The notes below the pieces were generated by a model, which saw nothing but the letters and a program-made list of their open reading frames with translations, had not been told where the DNA came from and did no database searches. Shown piece after piece: positions 5,994 to 14,281 of a stretch of DNA of 14,501 nt. Source of the stretch: an uncultured Spirochaetales bacterium (lineage in GTDB: Bacteria > Spirochaetota > Spirochaetia > Sphaerochaetales > Sphaerochaetaceae); NCBI GenBank assembly GCA_934247875.1, contig CAKQJZ010000051.1, positions 1 to 14,501 of the forward strand. Reading direction: 5' to 3'. Position numbers and translations under genes: made by a program. Each line of letters starts with the position of its first letter. Within the stretch, counting starts at the first letter, position 1.

Positions 5994-7079
5994 TTATCGC
6001 TCAGCTTCTGTAAGCGCTAATATGAATGGTCCGACGCCCTTGAAGTCGTCAGTTGCAATCTTCTCTTGTATGTAGTATTTGAAAGATCCATCTCTATATG
6101 GGTTTCCGCCAAGGCCTGCAACAGAGCAGATACCTCCGAGGTGGTATTCGCCATTCTCTTCAGTAAGATATAGCTTCTTGATTCCTTCAATAGCCTTTAA
6201 GCCATATGCTTTGAAAGACCCATCGAGGTAGCCAAGTCTTACACTCTTCAAGAATGAATAAGCAAACATTGAAGTGCCTGATGTTTCCAAGTAGTTGCCC
6301 TCTCTATCTTTAAGGTCAGGTACCTGATACCACAAACCGCTCTCATCCTGGAAAGGAAGCACAGCTGAAGATAGGTTCTTAACGATGGAGACTAGAACAT
6401 CTCTCTTTGGATGGTTCTCTCTTGTAAAATCAAGTACATCGATTACAGCCATCAAATACCAGCCAATAGATCTAGACCAGAAATGAGGAGATAATCCTGT
6501 GTTGATATCTGACCATCTCTGACCACGAGACTCATCATATGCATGATACAAAAGTCCTGTCTTAGAATCTTTTAGTGTATTGTAAGTGATTTCAAGCTGA
6601 TTGATTACATCATCAAGTGATTTATCATCACCATGTCTTACAGCATATTCAGCATTGAATGGACCTTCCATATATAAACCATCAAGCCAGATCTGCCATG
6701 GATAGATTTCCTTATGCCAATAAACTCCGCATTTGCATCTTGGCTGCTTAACAAGCTGGCTTTTGAGTCTGTCTTCAGCTAAGCGGAAACGCTCTTCACC
6801 GCTCTTATCCTCGAGTGTGAAAAGTGCGCGTCCAGCATTGATCTGATCAAGGTTGAACTCCCCTTCTCTATATGTGTCGATAGTGCCATCTTTCTCGATG
6901 AGTCTATCGTACATTGAGTAAACCCATGGATAGATAGTCGGATCTGAATGCAACTCTGCTGCCTTTAGCGAAGCAAATAGCACAAGCCCATGCTCATAGT
7001 GCCACTTCATCATACCTGGCTGATAGCGCTTCTCAACGCTCTTTGCCATTAATATTGATAGTGGTTTCTTTGTCTCCAT
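5994..7079 (-). CDS. GH105 unsaturated rhamnogalacturonyl hydrolase (YteR/YesR-like)
   Basis: The enzyme removes the 4,5-unsaturated uronic acid left at the non-reducing end when pectin lyases cut rhamnogalacturonan or polygalacturonan. The start is ATG at 7079, six bases after an AGGGG binding site. An ATG at 7103 would add eight residues but sits in a hairpin arm. The 361-residue protein has the alpha6/alpha6-barrel features of GH105. These include NLDQINAGR with D78, and PWQIWLDGLYMEGPF with D133 as the likely general acid (compare D88 and D143 of B. subtilis YteR). Also seen are SPHFWSRSIGWYL (197-209) and a terminal DGSFKYY...DDFKGVGPF block. There is no signal peptide, so it acts in the cytoplasm on imported disaccharides. 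It follows the binding-protein gene of the ABC importer directly, which supports a rhamnogalacturonan-disaccharide pathway. Substrate detail is inferred. Confidence 0.9.
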   Translation of the reverse strand: METKKPLSILMAKSVEKRYQPGMMKWHYEHGLVLFASLKAAELHSDPTIYPWVYSMYDRLIEKDGTIDTYREGEFNLDQINAGRALFTLEDKSGEERFRLAEDRLKSQLVKQPRCKCGVYWHKEIYPWQIWLDGLYMEGPFNAEYAVRHGDDKSLDDVINQLEITYNTLKDSKTGLLYHAYDESRGQRWSDINTGLSPHFWSRSIGWYLMAVIDVLDFTRENHPKRDVLVSIVKNLSSAVLPFQDESGLWYQVPDLKDREGNYLETSGTSMFAYSFLKSVRLGYLDGSFKAYGLKAIEGIKKLYLTEENGEYHLGGICSVAGLGGNPYRDGSFKYYIQEKIATDDFKGVGPFILALTEAER

Positions 7080-7100
7080 ATTATTCCCCTGTTTATAAAA

Positions 7101-7126
7101 CATACCGTCTCAGAAAAGACGGCATG
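7101..7126 (-). promoter_or_regulatory. Intergenic hairpin between binding-protein and GH105 genes
   Basis: A 10-bp stem with one mismatch (7101-7110 with 7117-7126, 6-nt loop) fills most of the 68-bp gap. On the - strand it is followed by a weak TTTTAT run after four bases, so it is a leaky terminator at best. More likely it stabilises the 3' end of the upstream message or reduces readthrough, a common arrangement after highly expressed binding proteins. Confidence 0.5.
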
Positions 7127-7147
7127 TCAATTATTTTTTAGTGCTGA

Positions 7148-8755
7148 TTAATGAACTAGGTTATTGTCCTTCATCCATTCAACGCCCTTGTCATTCCAAG
7201 CCTTACCGCCGATAGAATTGAACTGATCAAGGAACTTCTGCCAGTTCTCTGGGTTAAGTGCTCTAGAGCCTGTCAGGAACTCTGCAAGAGACTGCTCATA
7301 GAATCTCTTTACGTCAGCATTAGGAGTAGGCATTGTGCCTGCGCCGATATTAGCTGTCCAAGTCTTAGACTGCATCTCTCTGAGAACCTTAAGAGCTGAC
7401 ATCTCCTTCTTGGAAGTCTCTGTGATGTATGTTGGGTATCTTGAAGCAAGCTCTGTATCAGAGTTGTAGAATACCATGTTTCTAAGCTGTGTATAGACCT
7501 GACCCTTAGGACCTGAGAATGCATTGTCGCCAAGGTCTCCAGCTACTGGAACGCCATTAGCATCCTTAACATAGTTAACGCCTTCAACACCCCAGCCACA
7601 GAGGAAGTAACCTTCGTCTGAGCTCATCCATTCAAGAAGCTTAGCAATAGCATCTTTCTTACCAGCCTTCTCAGCCTTAGCAGAGATAGCATAGATTCTG
7701 AAGTTCTGGTCATAAGCTCCGATGCTTGCCTTGCCATTTGGTCCTGTGATTGGATCAAGAATAGTCCAAGACCCCTCTGGGAAGTTCTTATCAAATGGTG
7801 CGTAGTTGCTTGTTGCAGCATAAGCAGCATTCTGCTCCTTCATTACACCGAACTTACCCTGCTTCCATGCAGCTCTGAAGTCATCTTTCTTGTATGAAAG
7901 CCAGTTCGGATCGATAACGCCATTATCGCAGCACTTCTTCATGAATACCATGAAATCATAGAACTCTGGCTTATATACATTGAGACCAAGTGTTGCACTG
8001 TCAAATGACCAAAGACCTTCAACGCCGAATGCGCCCATGATAGGGAATAGTCTAGCGCCTGGATAGCCCTTGAGAGTTGCATCAGACTCGATATATGCGC
8101 CGTAGCCATATGTATCGTTCTTGCCGTTTCCGTCTGGATCGTTAAAAGTGAATGCATAAAGAACATCATAAAGCTCATCAAGAGTTGTAGGAGCTTTCAA
8201 GCCTAGCTTATCAAGCCAATCCTGACGGATAAGAAGACCTTCGTTCTTAGCAATTGAACCAGGAGAAGCTAAGCCATAGCTCTTACCATTGATAGTTGTA
8301 TGAGCTCTGGATGCAGCATCATATTGCTGAGCTGTTCTTGTTGGCATCTTGTCATACATGTCGTCAACGCTTGCAATAAGTCCCTGCTTAACAAGGTTTG
8401 TAAGAACAGTACGGCTTACCATGAAAAGGTCTGGAAGGTTGTTAGCAGCGCCAGCAGCCTGGATCTTTACATCCTGGTCTGTCTCGTTTGAAGGCAGAGC
8501 TGTAAGCTTTAAGTTGATATTGTACTTATCTTTCAGGATCTGATATCCAGCCCAGTCATCAGGTACAGCACCAGCTTCTGTAATAGCAGCGCCATACCAA
8601 AGCTCGATAGTTACAGGCTCGCTTTTGGTAGCTGCAGCAGTTGTTGTAGCTGTAGCTGTCTTCTCTGCGCTCTGTGTCTCTGTGCTTTTCTTTGAGCATG
8701 AGAACAAGCAAAGAGATGCAAGTACGATTGTTAAAACTATAATTGCTTTTTTCAT
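7148..8755 (-). CDS. Lipoprotein sugar-binding protein of ABC importer (LplA/YtcQ-like)
   Basis: The 535-residue extracytoplasmic solute-binding protein would capture an oligosaccharide for the two permeases encoded just upstream. The N-terminus is a lipoprotein signal (MKKAIIV..., lipobox LFSC with lipidated C20). A low-complexity Thr/Ala linker (about 30-43) follows before the binding domain. The size and the EF-hand-like calcium loop NDPDGNGKNDTYG (205-217) are typical of the large LplA/YtcQ/AlgQ group, which binds complex sugars including uronate-containing ones. A GGAGGAGG binding site precedes the ATG by about 11 bases. With permeases and GH105 on either side, the likely ligand is an unsaturated rhamnogalacturonan disaccharide, but other oligosaccharides cannot be ruled out from sequence alone. 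Confidence 0.92.
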   Translation of the reverse strand: MKKAIIVLTIVLASLCLFSCSKKSTETQSAEKTATATTTAAATKSEPVTIELWYGAAITEAGAVPDDWAGYQILKDKYNINLKLTALPSNETDQDVKIQAAGAANNLPDLFMVSRTVLTNLVKQGLIASVDDMYDKMPTRTAQQYDAASRAHTTINGKSYGLASPGSIAKNEGLLIRQDWLDKLGLKAPTTLDELYDVLYAFTFNDPDGNGKNDTYGYGAYIESDATLKGYPGARLFPIMGAFGVEGLWSFDSATLGLNVYKPEFYDFMVFMKKCCDNGVIDPNWLSYKKDDFRAAWKQGKFGVMKEQNAAYAATSNYAPFDKNFPEGSWTILDPITGPNGKASIGAYDQNFRIYAISAKAEKAGKKDAIAKLLEWMSSDEGYFLCGWGVEGVNYVKDANGVPVAGDLGDNAFSGPKGQVYTQLRNMVFYNSDTELASRYPTYITETSKKEMSALKVLREMQSKTWTANIGAGTMPTPNADVKRFYEQSLAEFLTGSRALNPENWQKFLDQFNSIGGKAWNDKGVEWMKDNNLVH

Positions 8756-8798
8756 TGTTTTCGTTTCCTCCTCCGATAACTATGAAAATTAATCTAAA

Positions 8799-9728
8799 TC
8801 AACCCTTAACAGAGCCAGCAAGAGTACCCTTTGTGAAGTACTTCTGGATGAAAGGATAAGCAACTACCATAGGGATAGCAGACATAAATACAGATGCAGC
8901 TTTAATAGCACTTACAGGTGCGTTGCCAAATGCATTTACCTCTACATACTCATTCATTCCAGATGCCATGAGAATGTTTCTCAGAAGAATTGGAAGTGGA
9001 TAGTTGTCATTCAAGTAGAGCATTGCATGGAAGAAGTCGTTCCAGAATGATACGCCATAGAAGAGACCAACAGTCATTATGATTGCCTTTGACAGTGGCA
9101 TGATGATCTTAAAGAGAATCTGAGTCTCATTGCATCCATCAATTCTACCACTCTCTTTGAGCTCATTAGGAATACCTTCGAAGAACTGCTTCATGATGAT
9201 ACAGTTATATGTGCTTATAGCTCCTGGAAGGAATACAGCTGGTAAGTGGTTGATAAGACCAATGTCCTTAACGAGGAGGTAAGCAGGAATCATGCCTACG
9301 TTGAAAACGTATGGAATCATGATGATGATATTGATGAACTTTCTACCTGGAAGTGTATGTACAGAGAGCACATAAGCCATTGGGATAGTAAGCACAAGTG
9401 CACATAGAACACCACCGATGAGAATCTTGAATGAGTTTAGGAAAGCATCGATGAAGCCATTGTTGCCAAGCAGTGCCTTATAAGCATCTGGTGACCACTT
9501 CCAGATTGGAAGGAACATACCCTCTAAGTTTGTGCCAATGTAATCAGCAGGACGGAAAGAGAGTGTGATTGTTGACCATAGTGGTACAACGATAATGATG
9601 AGCATGAATACCATGAAGATATTTACGCAGACATTGAATGCATGGTCAGCTGCTGTGAGCTTAACCTTCTTATTCATTGACTCAGGCTTTAGATTCCTTG
9701 GAGCCTTCATTGCTTTTTCTTTTGCCAT
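8799..9728 (-). CDS. Sugar ABC importer permease, LplC/YtcP type
   Basis: This 309-residue inner-membrane protein has a basic cytoplasmic N-terminus of about 30 residues and roughly six hydrophobic segments, the first near 33-55. The MalG-type EAA loop that docks to the ATPase is NELKESGRIDGCNETQILF (188-206), continuing to P211. The C-terminus ends in KYFTKGTLAGSVKG, a typical ending for this permease subfamily. The ATG is preceded by AAGGAGAGAG, and that site overlaps the TAA stop of the other permease, 11 bp apart, so the two are co-translated as a pair. It forms one half of the heterodimeric channel. No ATPase gene is in the operon. Confidence 0.93.
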   Translation of the reverse strand: MAKEKAMKAPRNLKPESMNKKVKLTAADHAFNVCVNIFMVFMLIIIVVPLWSTITLSFRPADYIGTNLEGMFLPIWKWSPDAYKALLGNNGFIDAFLNSFKILIGGVLCALVLTIPMAYVLSVHTLPGRKFINIIIMIPYVFNVGMIPAYLLVKDIGLINHLPAVFLPGAISTYNCIIMKQFFEGIPNELKESGRIDGCNETQILFKIIMPLSKAIIMTVGLFYGVSFWNDFFHAMLYLNDNYPLPILLRNILMASGMNEYVEVNAFGNAPVSAIKAASVFMSAIPMVVAYPFIQKYFTKGTLAGSVKG

Positions 9729-9739
9729 TTTCTCTCTCC

Positions 9740-10732
9740 TTAGAACAAGCTGCTGTCACTTAGACGCTTAGAAATAGTATTTGAAAGAAGTACGAGAATC
9801 ATTCCAAATACACCCTTGAATAGACCAACTGCAGTTGCGAGACCAAACTCGAACTCAAGAAGACCTTGTCTGTAAACCCATGTATCGATGATATCGCCGA
9901 CAGAGTAAACCTGTGGAGAATAGAGCATGAAGATCTGGTTGAAGCCTGCGTCTAGGATTGTGCCAAGCTTCAAGATAAGAACTGTTACGATAACAGGTCT
10001 GATAGATGGCAAAGTGATGTATCTTACTCTCTGCCAGCTATTTGCGCCCTCAACCATAGCAGCCTCAAACAGAGAACCATCGATGCCCATCAATGCTGCA
10101 ATGAAGATGATTGCAGACCAGCCCATCTCCTTCCACGCATCAGATAAGAGAACAACCCATGGGAATGCTTTGGTATTTGATAAGAAGTCGATTGGAGAGC
10201 CGCCACAAGCCTTAATGATATCATTTACAACACCATCGCCAGGAGCGAGGAGAGCAAGCAGAATACCATACATGATTACCCATGATAAGAAGTGTGGAAG
10301 GTAAGCAAGTGTCTGTACAATCTTTCTAAGAACTGGGCGTGTGCACTCATAAATACAGATTGCAAGGATAATTGATAGTGGAAGAGAGATGATTAGCTTT
10401 CCAACACTATACATAACTGTATTTCTGATAAGCTGCCAGAAATAGAATGAGTTGAAGAATGCTTTGAAGTTGTCTAGTCCAATCCATGCAGAGCCAAGTA
10501 CTCCGTCTACTGCCATGAAGTTCTTGAATGCTATCTGAGCATTCCATACAGGAACATACTTGAAGATAATGTAATAAACTAGAGGAATAAGTCCTAAAAC
10601 ATAAACTCCGGCATGTCTCTTGATCTCATTCCAGAGCTTTGCCTTATTCCTGGCCTTTAATGTTGCAGCTGCTTCTGCGCTGACTTGAAGACCTGAGCTG
10701 TTTACAGCTGCTGGCTTCTTTTTCTTGTCCAT
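9740..10732 (-). CDS. Sugar ABC importer permease, LplB/YteP type
   Basis: The start is ATG at 10732, five bases after AAGGTGG; a GTG at 10741 lies inside that binding site and is rejected. The 330-residue product has a charged 40-residue N-terminal extension. It then has about six hydrophobic segments (first near 42-60) and the MalF-type EAA loop LFEAAMVEGANSWQRVRYI (221-239) ahead of LPSIRP. The C-terminus (ISKRLSDSSLF) matches the LplB/YteP subgroup, which pairs with LplC/YtcP. It is the first structural gene of the importer operon, preceded by a 220-bp untranslated region with two hairpins. Confidence 0.93.
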   Translation of the reverse strand: MDKKKKPAAVNSSGLQVSAEAAATLKARNKAKLWNEIKRHAGVYVLGLIPLVYYIIFKYVPVWNAQIAFKNFMAVDGVLGSAWIGLDNFKAFFNSFYFWQLIRNTVMYSVGKLIISLPLSIILAICIYECTRPVLRKIVQTLAYLPHFLSWVIMYGILLALLAPGDGVVNDIIKACGGSPIDFLSNTKAFPWVVLLSDAWKEMGWSAIIFIAALMGIDGSLFEAAMVEGANSWQRVRYITLPSIRPVIVTVLILKLGTILDAGFNQIFMLYSPQVYSVGDIIDTWVYRQGLLEFEFGLATAVGLFKGVFGMILVLLSNTISKRLSDSSLF

Positions 10733-10759
10733 ATAATCCACCTTTTCTTTTTAAATGGA

Positions 10760-10818
10760 GGAGCACCGCTCCCAGCAGAATAACTTACTGATTTCATGTA
10801 AACACAAAACCAGTAAGT
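10760..10818 (-). promoter_or_regulatory. Two hairpins in the importer operon leader
   Basis: On the - strand transcript an 8-bp perfect stem (10811-10818 with 10783-10790, 20-nt loop) is followed by a small GGAGC/GCTCC hairpin (10768-10772 with 10760-10764). The second lies about 20 bases before the permease ribosome binding site. Neither is followed by a T tract, so they are not terminators. They may affect stability or translation; no known riboswitch is recognised. Confidence 0.4.
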
Positions 10819-10865
10819 CTAATCTAAATCACGGTAAAAAGAAAAAACAAACTACATTCAGTACA

Positions 10866-10894
10866 ATTCATGCATAGCTTTTAACAGAAGTCAA
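10866..10894 (-). promoter_or_regulatory. Weak candidate promoter for the importer operon
   Basis: On the - strand TTGACT (10889-10894) is followed after 17 bp by ATGAAT (10866-10871), which has only 3 of 6 -10 matches. A poor -10 would fit a promoter that needs an activator such as the AraC-type regulator encoded upstream. Other AT-rich combinations nearby score about as well, so the position is uncertain. Confidence 0.25.
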
Positions 10895-10912
10895 AAAAAG
10901 ACACAAAATAAT

Positions 10913-10929
10913 GCACAAAAGATTTGTGC
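10913..10929 (-). terminator. Probable terminator after the regulator gene
   Basis: GCACAAA (10913-10919) pairs with TTTGTGC (10923-10929) around a 3-nt loop. On the - strand it is followed by ATTATTTTGTGTCTTTTTTT, a broken T tract. It begins about 30 bp after the regulator stop. The AT-rich stem suggests partial termination, separating regulator from importer transcripts. Confidence 0.5.
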
Positions 10930-10961
10930 TTTTGCACAATCAAGACAAAAGCAGAGAATTA

Positions 10962-13900
10962 TCAGTTTCTGACTCTTAAGTGTCCTGGTGGGAAGCCTTT
11001 GACTTTTTTGAAGACGCGGCAGAAATATGCCTGGTCCTGGAAGCCTATGTCACGCGCAATCTCATTTACGCTCGCTCCAGTTTGAGTAAGCATCTTAGAG
11101 GCAAGCTGAATTCGGTATCTATTGAGGTAATCCCATGGAGATATTCCTATCTCCTTTCTGAAGATCCTTGTCAGGTAATCTTCACTGATATTCACAGCTG
11201 CAGCCAGCTGCCACCTCGAAATCTGAAGAGATGCATTCTTATTGAGATATGCAATGGATTTCTTTACTAGCGCACTAGTAAGCGGTGGAAGGAGTTCCCC
11301 TCCTCCGAATATCGAGATAAGCCTGGATATGAACTCTTCGCTTTCTAGTATTGACGTGTTGACTATAAGCACATTAGGAACTTCCTTAAGTTCTTCAGCT
11401 TCATTTATAAGAATAGTATCTTTAGTGATCAATATAGGAGTTCTGATGAATCTCTTAGAACTTCTTATTCTATTGATTACATCTGCATCATACTCATAAA
11501 GAATAATAAGAGCTGCCTCTTCTTCAATGCCTACAACTCTTGATGCGCTTTCAAGCTCTACGACTGTGCCAAACTCTGATAGCCGCGATAAGCTCTCTGG
11601 GAACTTTCCAGCAGATATTATCATAGCTTTATCCTGACGCGGAGTTGTAAGCTCCAATGCAGCTACAAGCGAGAGCGTTGGAGATTTCAGGCCAAAGAAC
11701 AAGAACGGAAGGTCTTTTGTGTCTTTGTAGTTCTTCAGCAAGTTGAGGATTATCGACTTTTCTTTATGCGGAGTTGCACTAGACCAGAGTATTGAGACAA
11801 CCTCATCATCAAATGCAAATGATTCGATAAGCTCATCTTCTCTCTTCTTAACCACATCAAAACCATCAAGGGAATGAGGAACTTCATCTTTATCTCCTGA
11901 TGTGATGAAAAGCACCTTTCCATTCGAAGAGCCTATCTGGCTTAAACCTGATAGTGATGGGTATGGGAGACATATGCCTATCTCTGAGGAAGTAAAGCGG
12001 AAAGAACCGCTATGCATCAATACGATCTTTTCAAAAAGAAGTCTTGATGGATCATCTGAGAGCATAGTAGGCTTCCACTTATTGCCTTTGCTTCCGATTG
12101 ATATATAGAAATATGAAGGATAAGCAGAGAAGTGGACTTTTGCGCTGTCTCCTGCATTTGTTATAAAGCCTATTAATATATTTATAGCGTCTGAAAGCAA
12201 TGCAGTGTCTATCAAAAGAGATGGAAGCTCTTCTGGTACTGCAACTTCAGCGTTATTCAAAGCATTAGCCAAAAGAGACGGAGGCGTAAGCTCCTTCTTA
12301 AGCTCTACTCCACCCTTTTCTGTCATTGAGAGCTCTAAGAGGTGCTCTGCTTTGACAACGTTTGCAATCAATGCATCTTTATCTATAGCTTTCTCTTTTG
12401 CAAGTGAGAGGATTGCATCTAGAGGCTCTCTGAGACCTTCAGAGAGATTTGAATAGAACTCATTGAGCTCTCTTTCAGCTCTCTCAGCGTTCTCGCTTCG
12501 CTGTGCTTCGACTTCAAATAAGCTAATGCCTTTAAGGGATGAAGAAATTGATGAGCGTATATCTTCAAGCACATAGCCATCTGCATTTGATGTCTTGATT
12601 ATCAGGTAGCCAAGTTCCTGGCTTAAATAGTTCAAAGGCTCAATGACAAATACGCCATTATCAAGTTCTGAAAGATAATCATCAGCTATCAAGCCAGAGC
12701 GATGGAACTCTCTTGAGCACCTTATAGCGCCATGCTCATTGAAGCCGCCTTTGAAGAGCGTATAGTCATCATCTTTATATAGCGCAAGATAAGCTCTCTC
12801 TACTCCAAGAGGAGGAAGAGTGCTATTGATGACTTCAATAAGCTCATCTATAGTCGATACAGAAAGCAGCATGTTCTTGAATGTGTTGAGGCGCTTTGTA
12901 ACCTGCTCTTTCTCATAGTTCTTTCTCGCATCACTTCGAACAAGCTGCTCGACTATTATGCTGAAAAGCCTATCTTTCATTGCTCTATCAGGAATAGATA
13001 AAGAGAGAATATGCTCTGCCCATTTGAAGCTCTCAAGGAGGAGAGACGCAGAACCACCACCAGAGAAATACTGATCTAAGAGATCTCTGATTCTCTCGCT
13101 TCTCATGAAGCTCTGTTTTACATAAACATTCTCTATGATAGTCAAAAGCGCAAGATAAGCAGTCTCATTATCTATATTCTTCTTAAGCCAATGCTTGAAG
13201 TCATCTGAGTTCTTTATGACCTTTCGTGCATTAGTCTCGCCGCCAAATGAGTCTTTGCACCCGCAGCTTTGACGCAGGATCATCTCAGAAGGAAGTATTT
13301 CGTCGCTTATAAGCTCCTCTCGCCCTGATAGCACCAATGAAATCTTCTCATAGCTTTTAGAGACTAAGCCTTTCATAGGCATTTTGACTGTTGTTGCAGC
13401 TACGCTATTGAGGTTGTTTTCCTCTGAATCATTGAAGCCTGCAGTTCTAAGACCATCTGGAATAATCACACCACGTGCTTCAAGATACTTAACAGCCTTG
13501 AAGAGCATGTGATCAGAAGGAGCTAAAAGAGTGTCAAAATCAACGCCAGGAGTTAAGTGACGCTGCTCAATAAGCTCCTTTATAGCTTCTTCGCCCTCTC
13601 CCCATGTATGAGGATTAGTTACTAAACTCTCATTGTATTCGATGTGATTGTCTCTAAGCGCATCTTTATAAGCCTTGAATCTGCGTTCTGCGCTTTCATG
13701 GCTCTCAGGGCCCCTTAAAAACGCAATGCGCCTAAGTCCATGGACATCGATTAAGTGCTGAACTAAGTTGTAAATACCAGTGTATGCATCAAAATCTACA
13801 GAAGGAATGCCTTCAATCTTCTGACACATAGAGACAACAGGAATTGAGGCAGCAATATTCTTGACGAATCTGCTACTCTCTTCTGCAGAGACTGAACCAG

Positions 13901-14129
13901 TTAAAGAGGATGCCCAGACAATAGCACCATCAAGATTCTCTTTATTAGCTAAAGAATATATGGAATTGCTAAGATGCTCATTCTCAGGAGCATAATTGAG
14001 ACGCCCTCCTGGAAATACAAAGAGCGCATCATTCTTATTCTTAAGTGCCTCTTCAACAACAAACCTGAAGAGTGGCGCTCCAGAACCTTGTTTGAAATTC
14101 GCAAGCAAGAATCCAATTCTATTACCCAT
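10962..14129 (-). CDS. Giant hybrid regulator: LacI-type sensor, pseudo-kinase region, AraC HTH
   Basis: The 1055-residue cytoplasmic protein probably senses a sugar and controls the pectin genes beside it. Residues 4-290 are a LacI/XylR-type periplasmic-binding fold with no LacI helix-turn-helix, ending in RQSCGC (286-291). Residues 300-410 are helical. Residues 415-540 resemble a GAF domain. Residues 545-615 look like a dimerisation helix pair of a histidine kinase, where the usual S-H-E-L-R-T-P-L is S-E-G-L-R-E-P-L (563-570), so the phospho-histidine is E564. Residues 615-725 suggest a decayed kinase ATPase domain (NAG at 658-660, glycine boxes lost). Residues 735-945 show one or two receiver-like repeats without a clear acidic pocket. 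Residues 950-1055 are a typical AraC DNA-binding domain (IARDIGFQDQAYFCRVFKK). The ATG follows GAGAGGG. The middle assignments are inference from pattern only. Confidence 0.85.
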   Translation of the reverse strand: MGNRIGFLLANFKQGSGAPLFRFVVEEALKNKNDALFVFPGGRLNYAPENEHLSNSIYSLANKENLDGAIVWASSLTGSVSAEESSRFVKNIAASIPVVSMCQKIEGIPSVDFDAYTGIYNLVQHLIDVHGLRRIAFLRGPESHESAERRFKAYKDALRDNHIEYNESLVTNPHTWGEGEEAIKELIEQRHLTPGVDFDTLLAPSDHMLFKAVKYLEARGVIIPDGLRTAGFNDSEENNLNSVAATTVKMPMKGLVSKSYEKISLVLSGREELISDEILPSEMILRQSCGCKDSFGGETNARKVIKNSDDFKHWLKKNIDNETAYLALLTIIENVYVKQSFMRSERIRDLLDQYFSGGGSASLLLESFKWAEHILSLSIPDRAMKDRLFSIIVEQLVRSDARKNYEKEQVTKRLNTFKNMLLSVSTIDELIEVINSTLPPLGVERAYLALYKDDDYTLFKGGFNEHGAIRCSREFHRSGLIADDYLSELDNGVFVIEPLNYLSQELGYLIIKTSNADGYVLEDIRSSISSSLKGISLFEVEAQRSENAERAERELNEFYSNLSEGLREPLDAILSLAKEKAIDKDALIANVVKAEHLLELSMTEKGGVELKKELTPPSLLANALNNAEVAVPEELPSLLIDTALLSDAINILIGFITNAGDSAKVHFSAYPSYFYISIGSKGNKWKPTMLSDDPSRLLFEKIVLMHSGSFRFTSSEIGICLPYPSLSGLSQIGSSNGKVLFITSGDKDEVPHSLDGFDVVKKREDELIESFAFDDEVVSILWSSATPHKEKSIILNLLKNYKDTKDLPFLFFGLKSPTLSLVAALELTTPRQDKAMIISAGKFPESLSRLSEFGTVVELESASRVVGIEEEAALIILYEYDADVINRIRSSKRFIRTPILITKDTILINEAEELKEVPNVLIVNTSILESEEFISRLISIFGGGELLPPLTSALVKKSIAYLNKNASLQISRWQLAAAVNISEDYLTRIFRKEIGISPWDYLNRYRIQLASKMLTQTGASVNEIARDIGFQDQAYFCRVFKKVKGFPPGHLRVRN

Positions 14130-14157
14130 CTAGTCCCTCTCTTGTAGTTCTACTTTG

Positions 14158-14187
14158 ATTATGGCAAGAAAAATGTAAATCTTTCAA
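14158..14187 (-). promoter_or_regulatory. Promoter of the regulator gene
   Basis: On the - strand TTGAAA (14182-14187) and CATAAT (14158-14163) are 18 bp apart. Each box has 5 of 6 consensus bases, and TGC just before the -10 gives an extended -10. The predicted leader of about 22 bases contains the GAGAGGG binding site. Confidence 0.65.
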
Positions 14188-14251
14188 GGAAAAAAGGGAT
14201 GATTTGCATTTTTCCGACATTTCTGAAAGTACAAATGACGGGACATTACAA

Positions 14252-14281
14252 TTGACAGATTAAAGCTTCAACAGCTAAAAT
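14252..14281 (+). promoter_or_regulatory. Promoter of uxaB
   Basis: A perfect TTGACA (14252-14257) and TAAAAT (14276-14281, 5 of 6) are separated by 18 bp. The predicted start point, about 14288, falls within the palindromic operator that begins at the last base of the -10. The leader is about 79 bases and ends with GGAGG (14352-14356). Confidence 0.7.

Noticed and set aside
5926..5994. Longer purine nucleoside phosphorylase start overlapping the GH105 stop (TAATG)
   Set aside because: The extra residues do not fit the family N-terminus, there is no good ribosome binding site, and an extended -10 promoter lies inside the stretch.
10962..14129. Functional two-component hybrid sensor kinase
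   Set aside because: The phospho-histidine position is glutamate, the ATPase glycine boxes are not recognisable, and there is no membrane segment or export signal.
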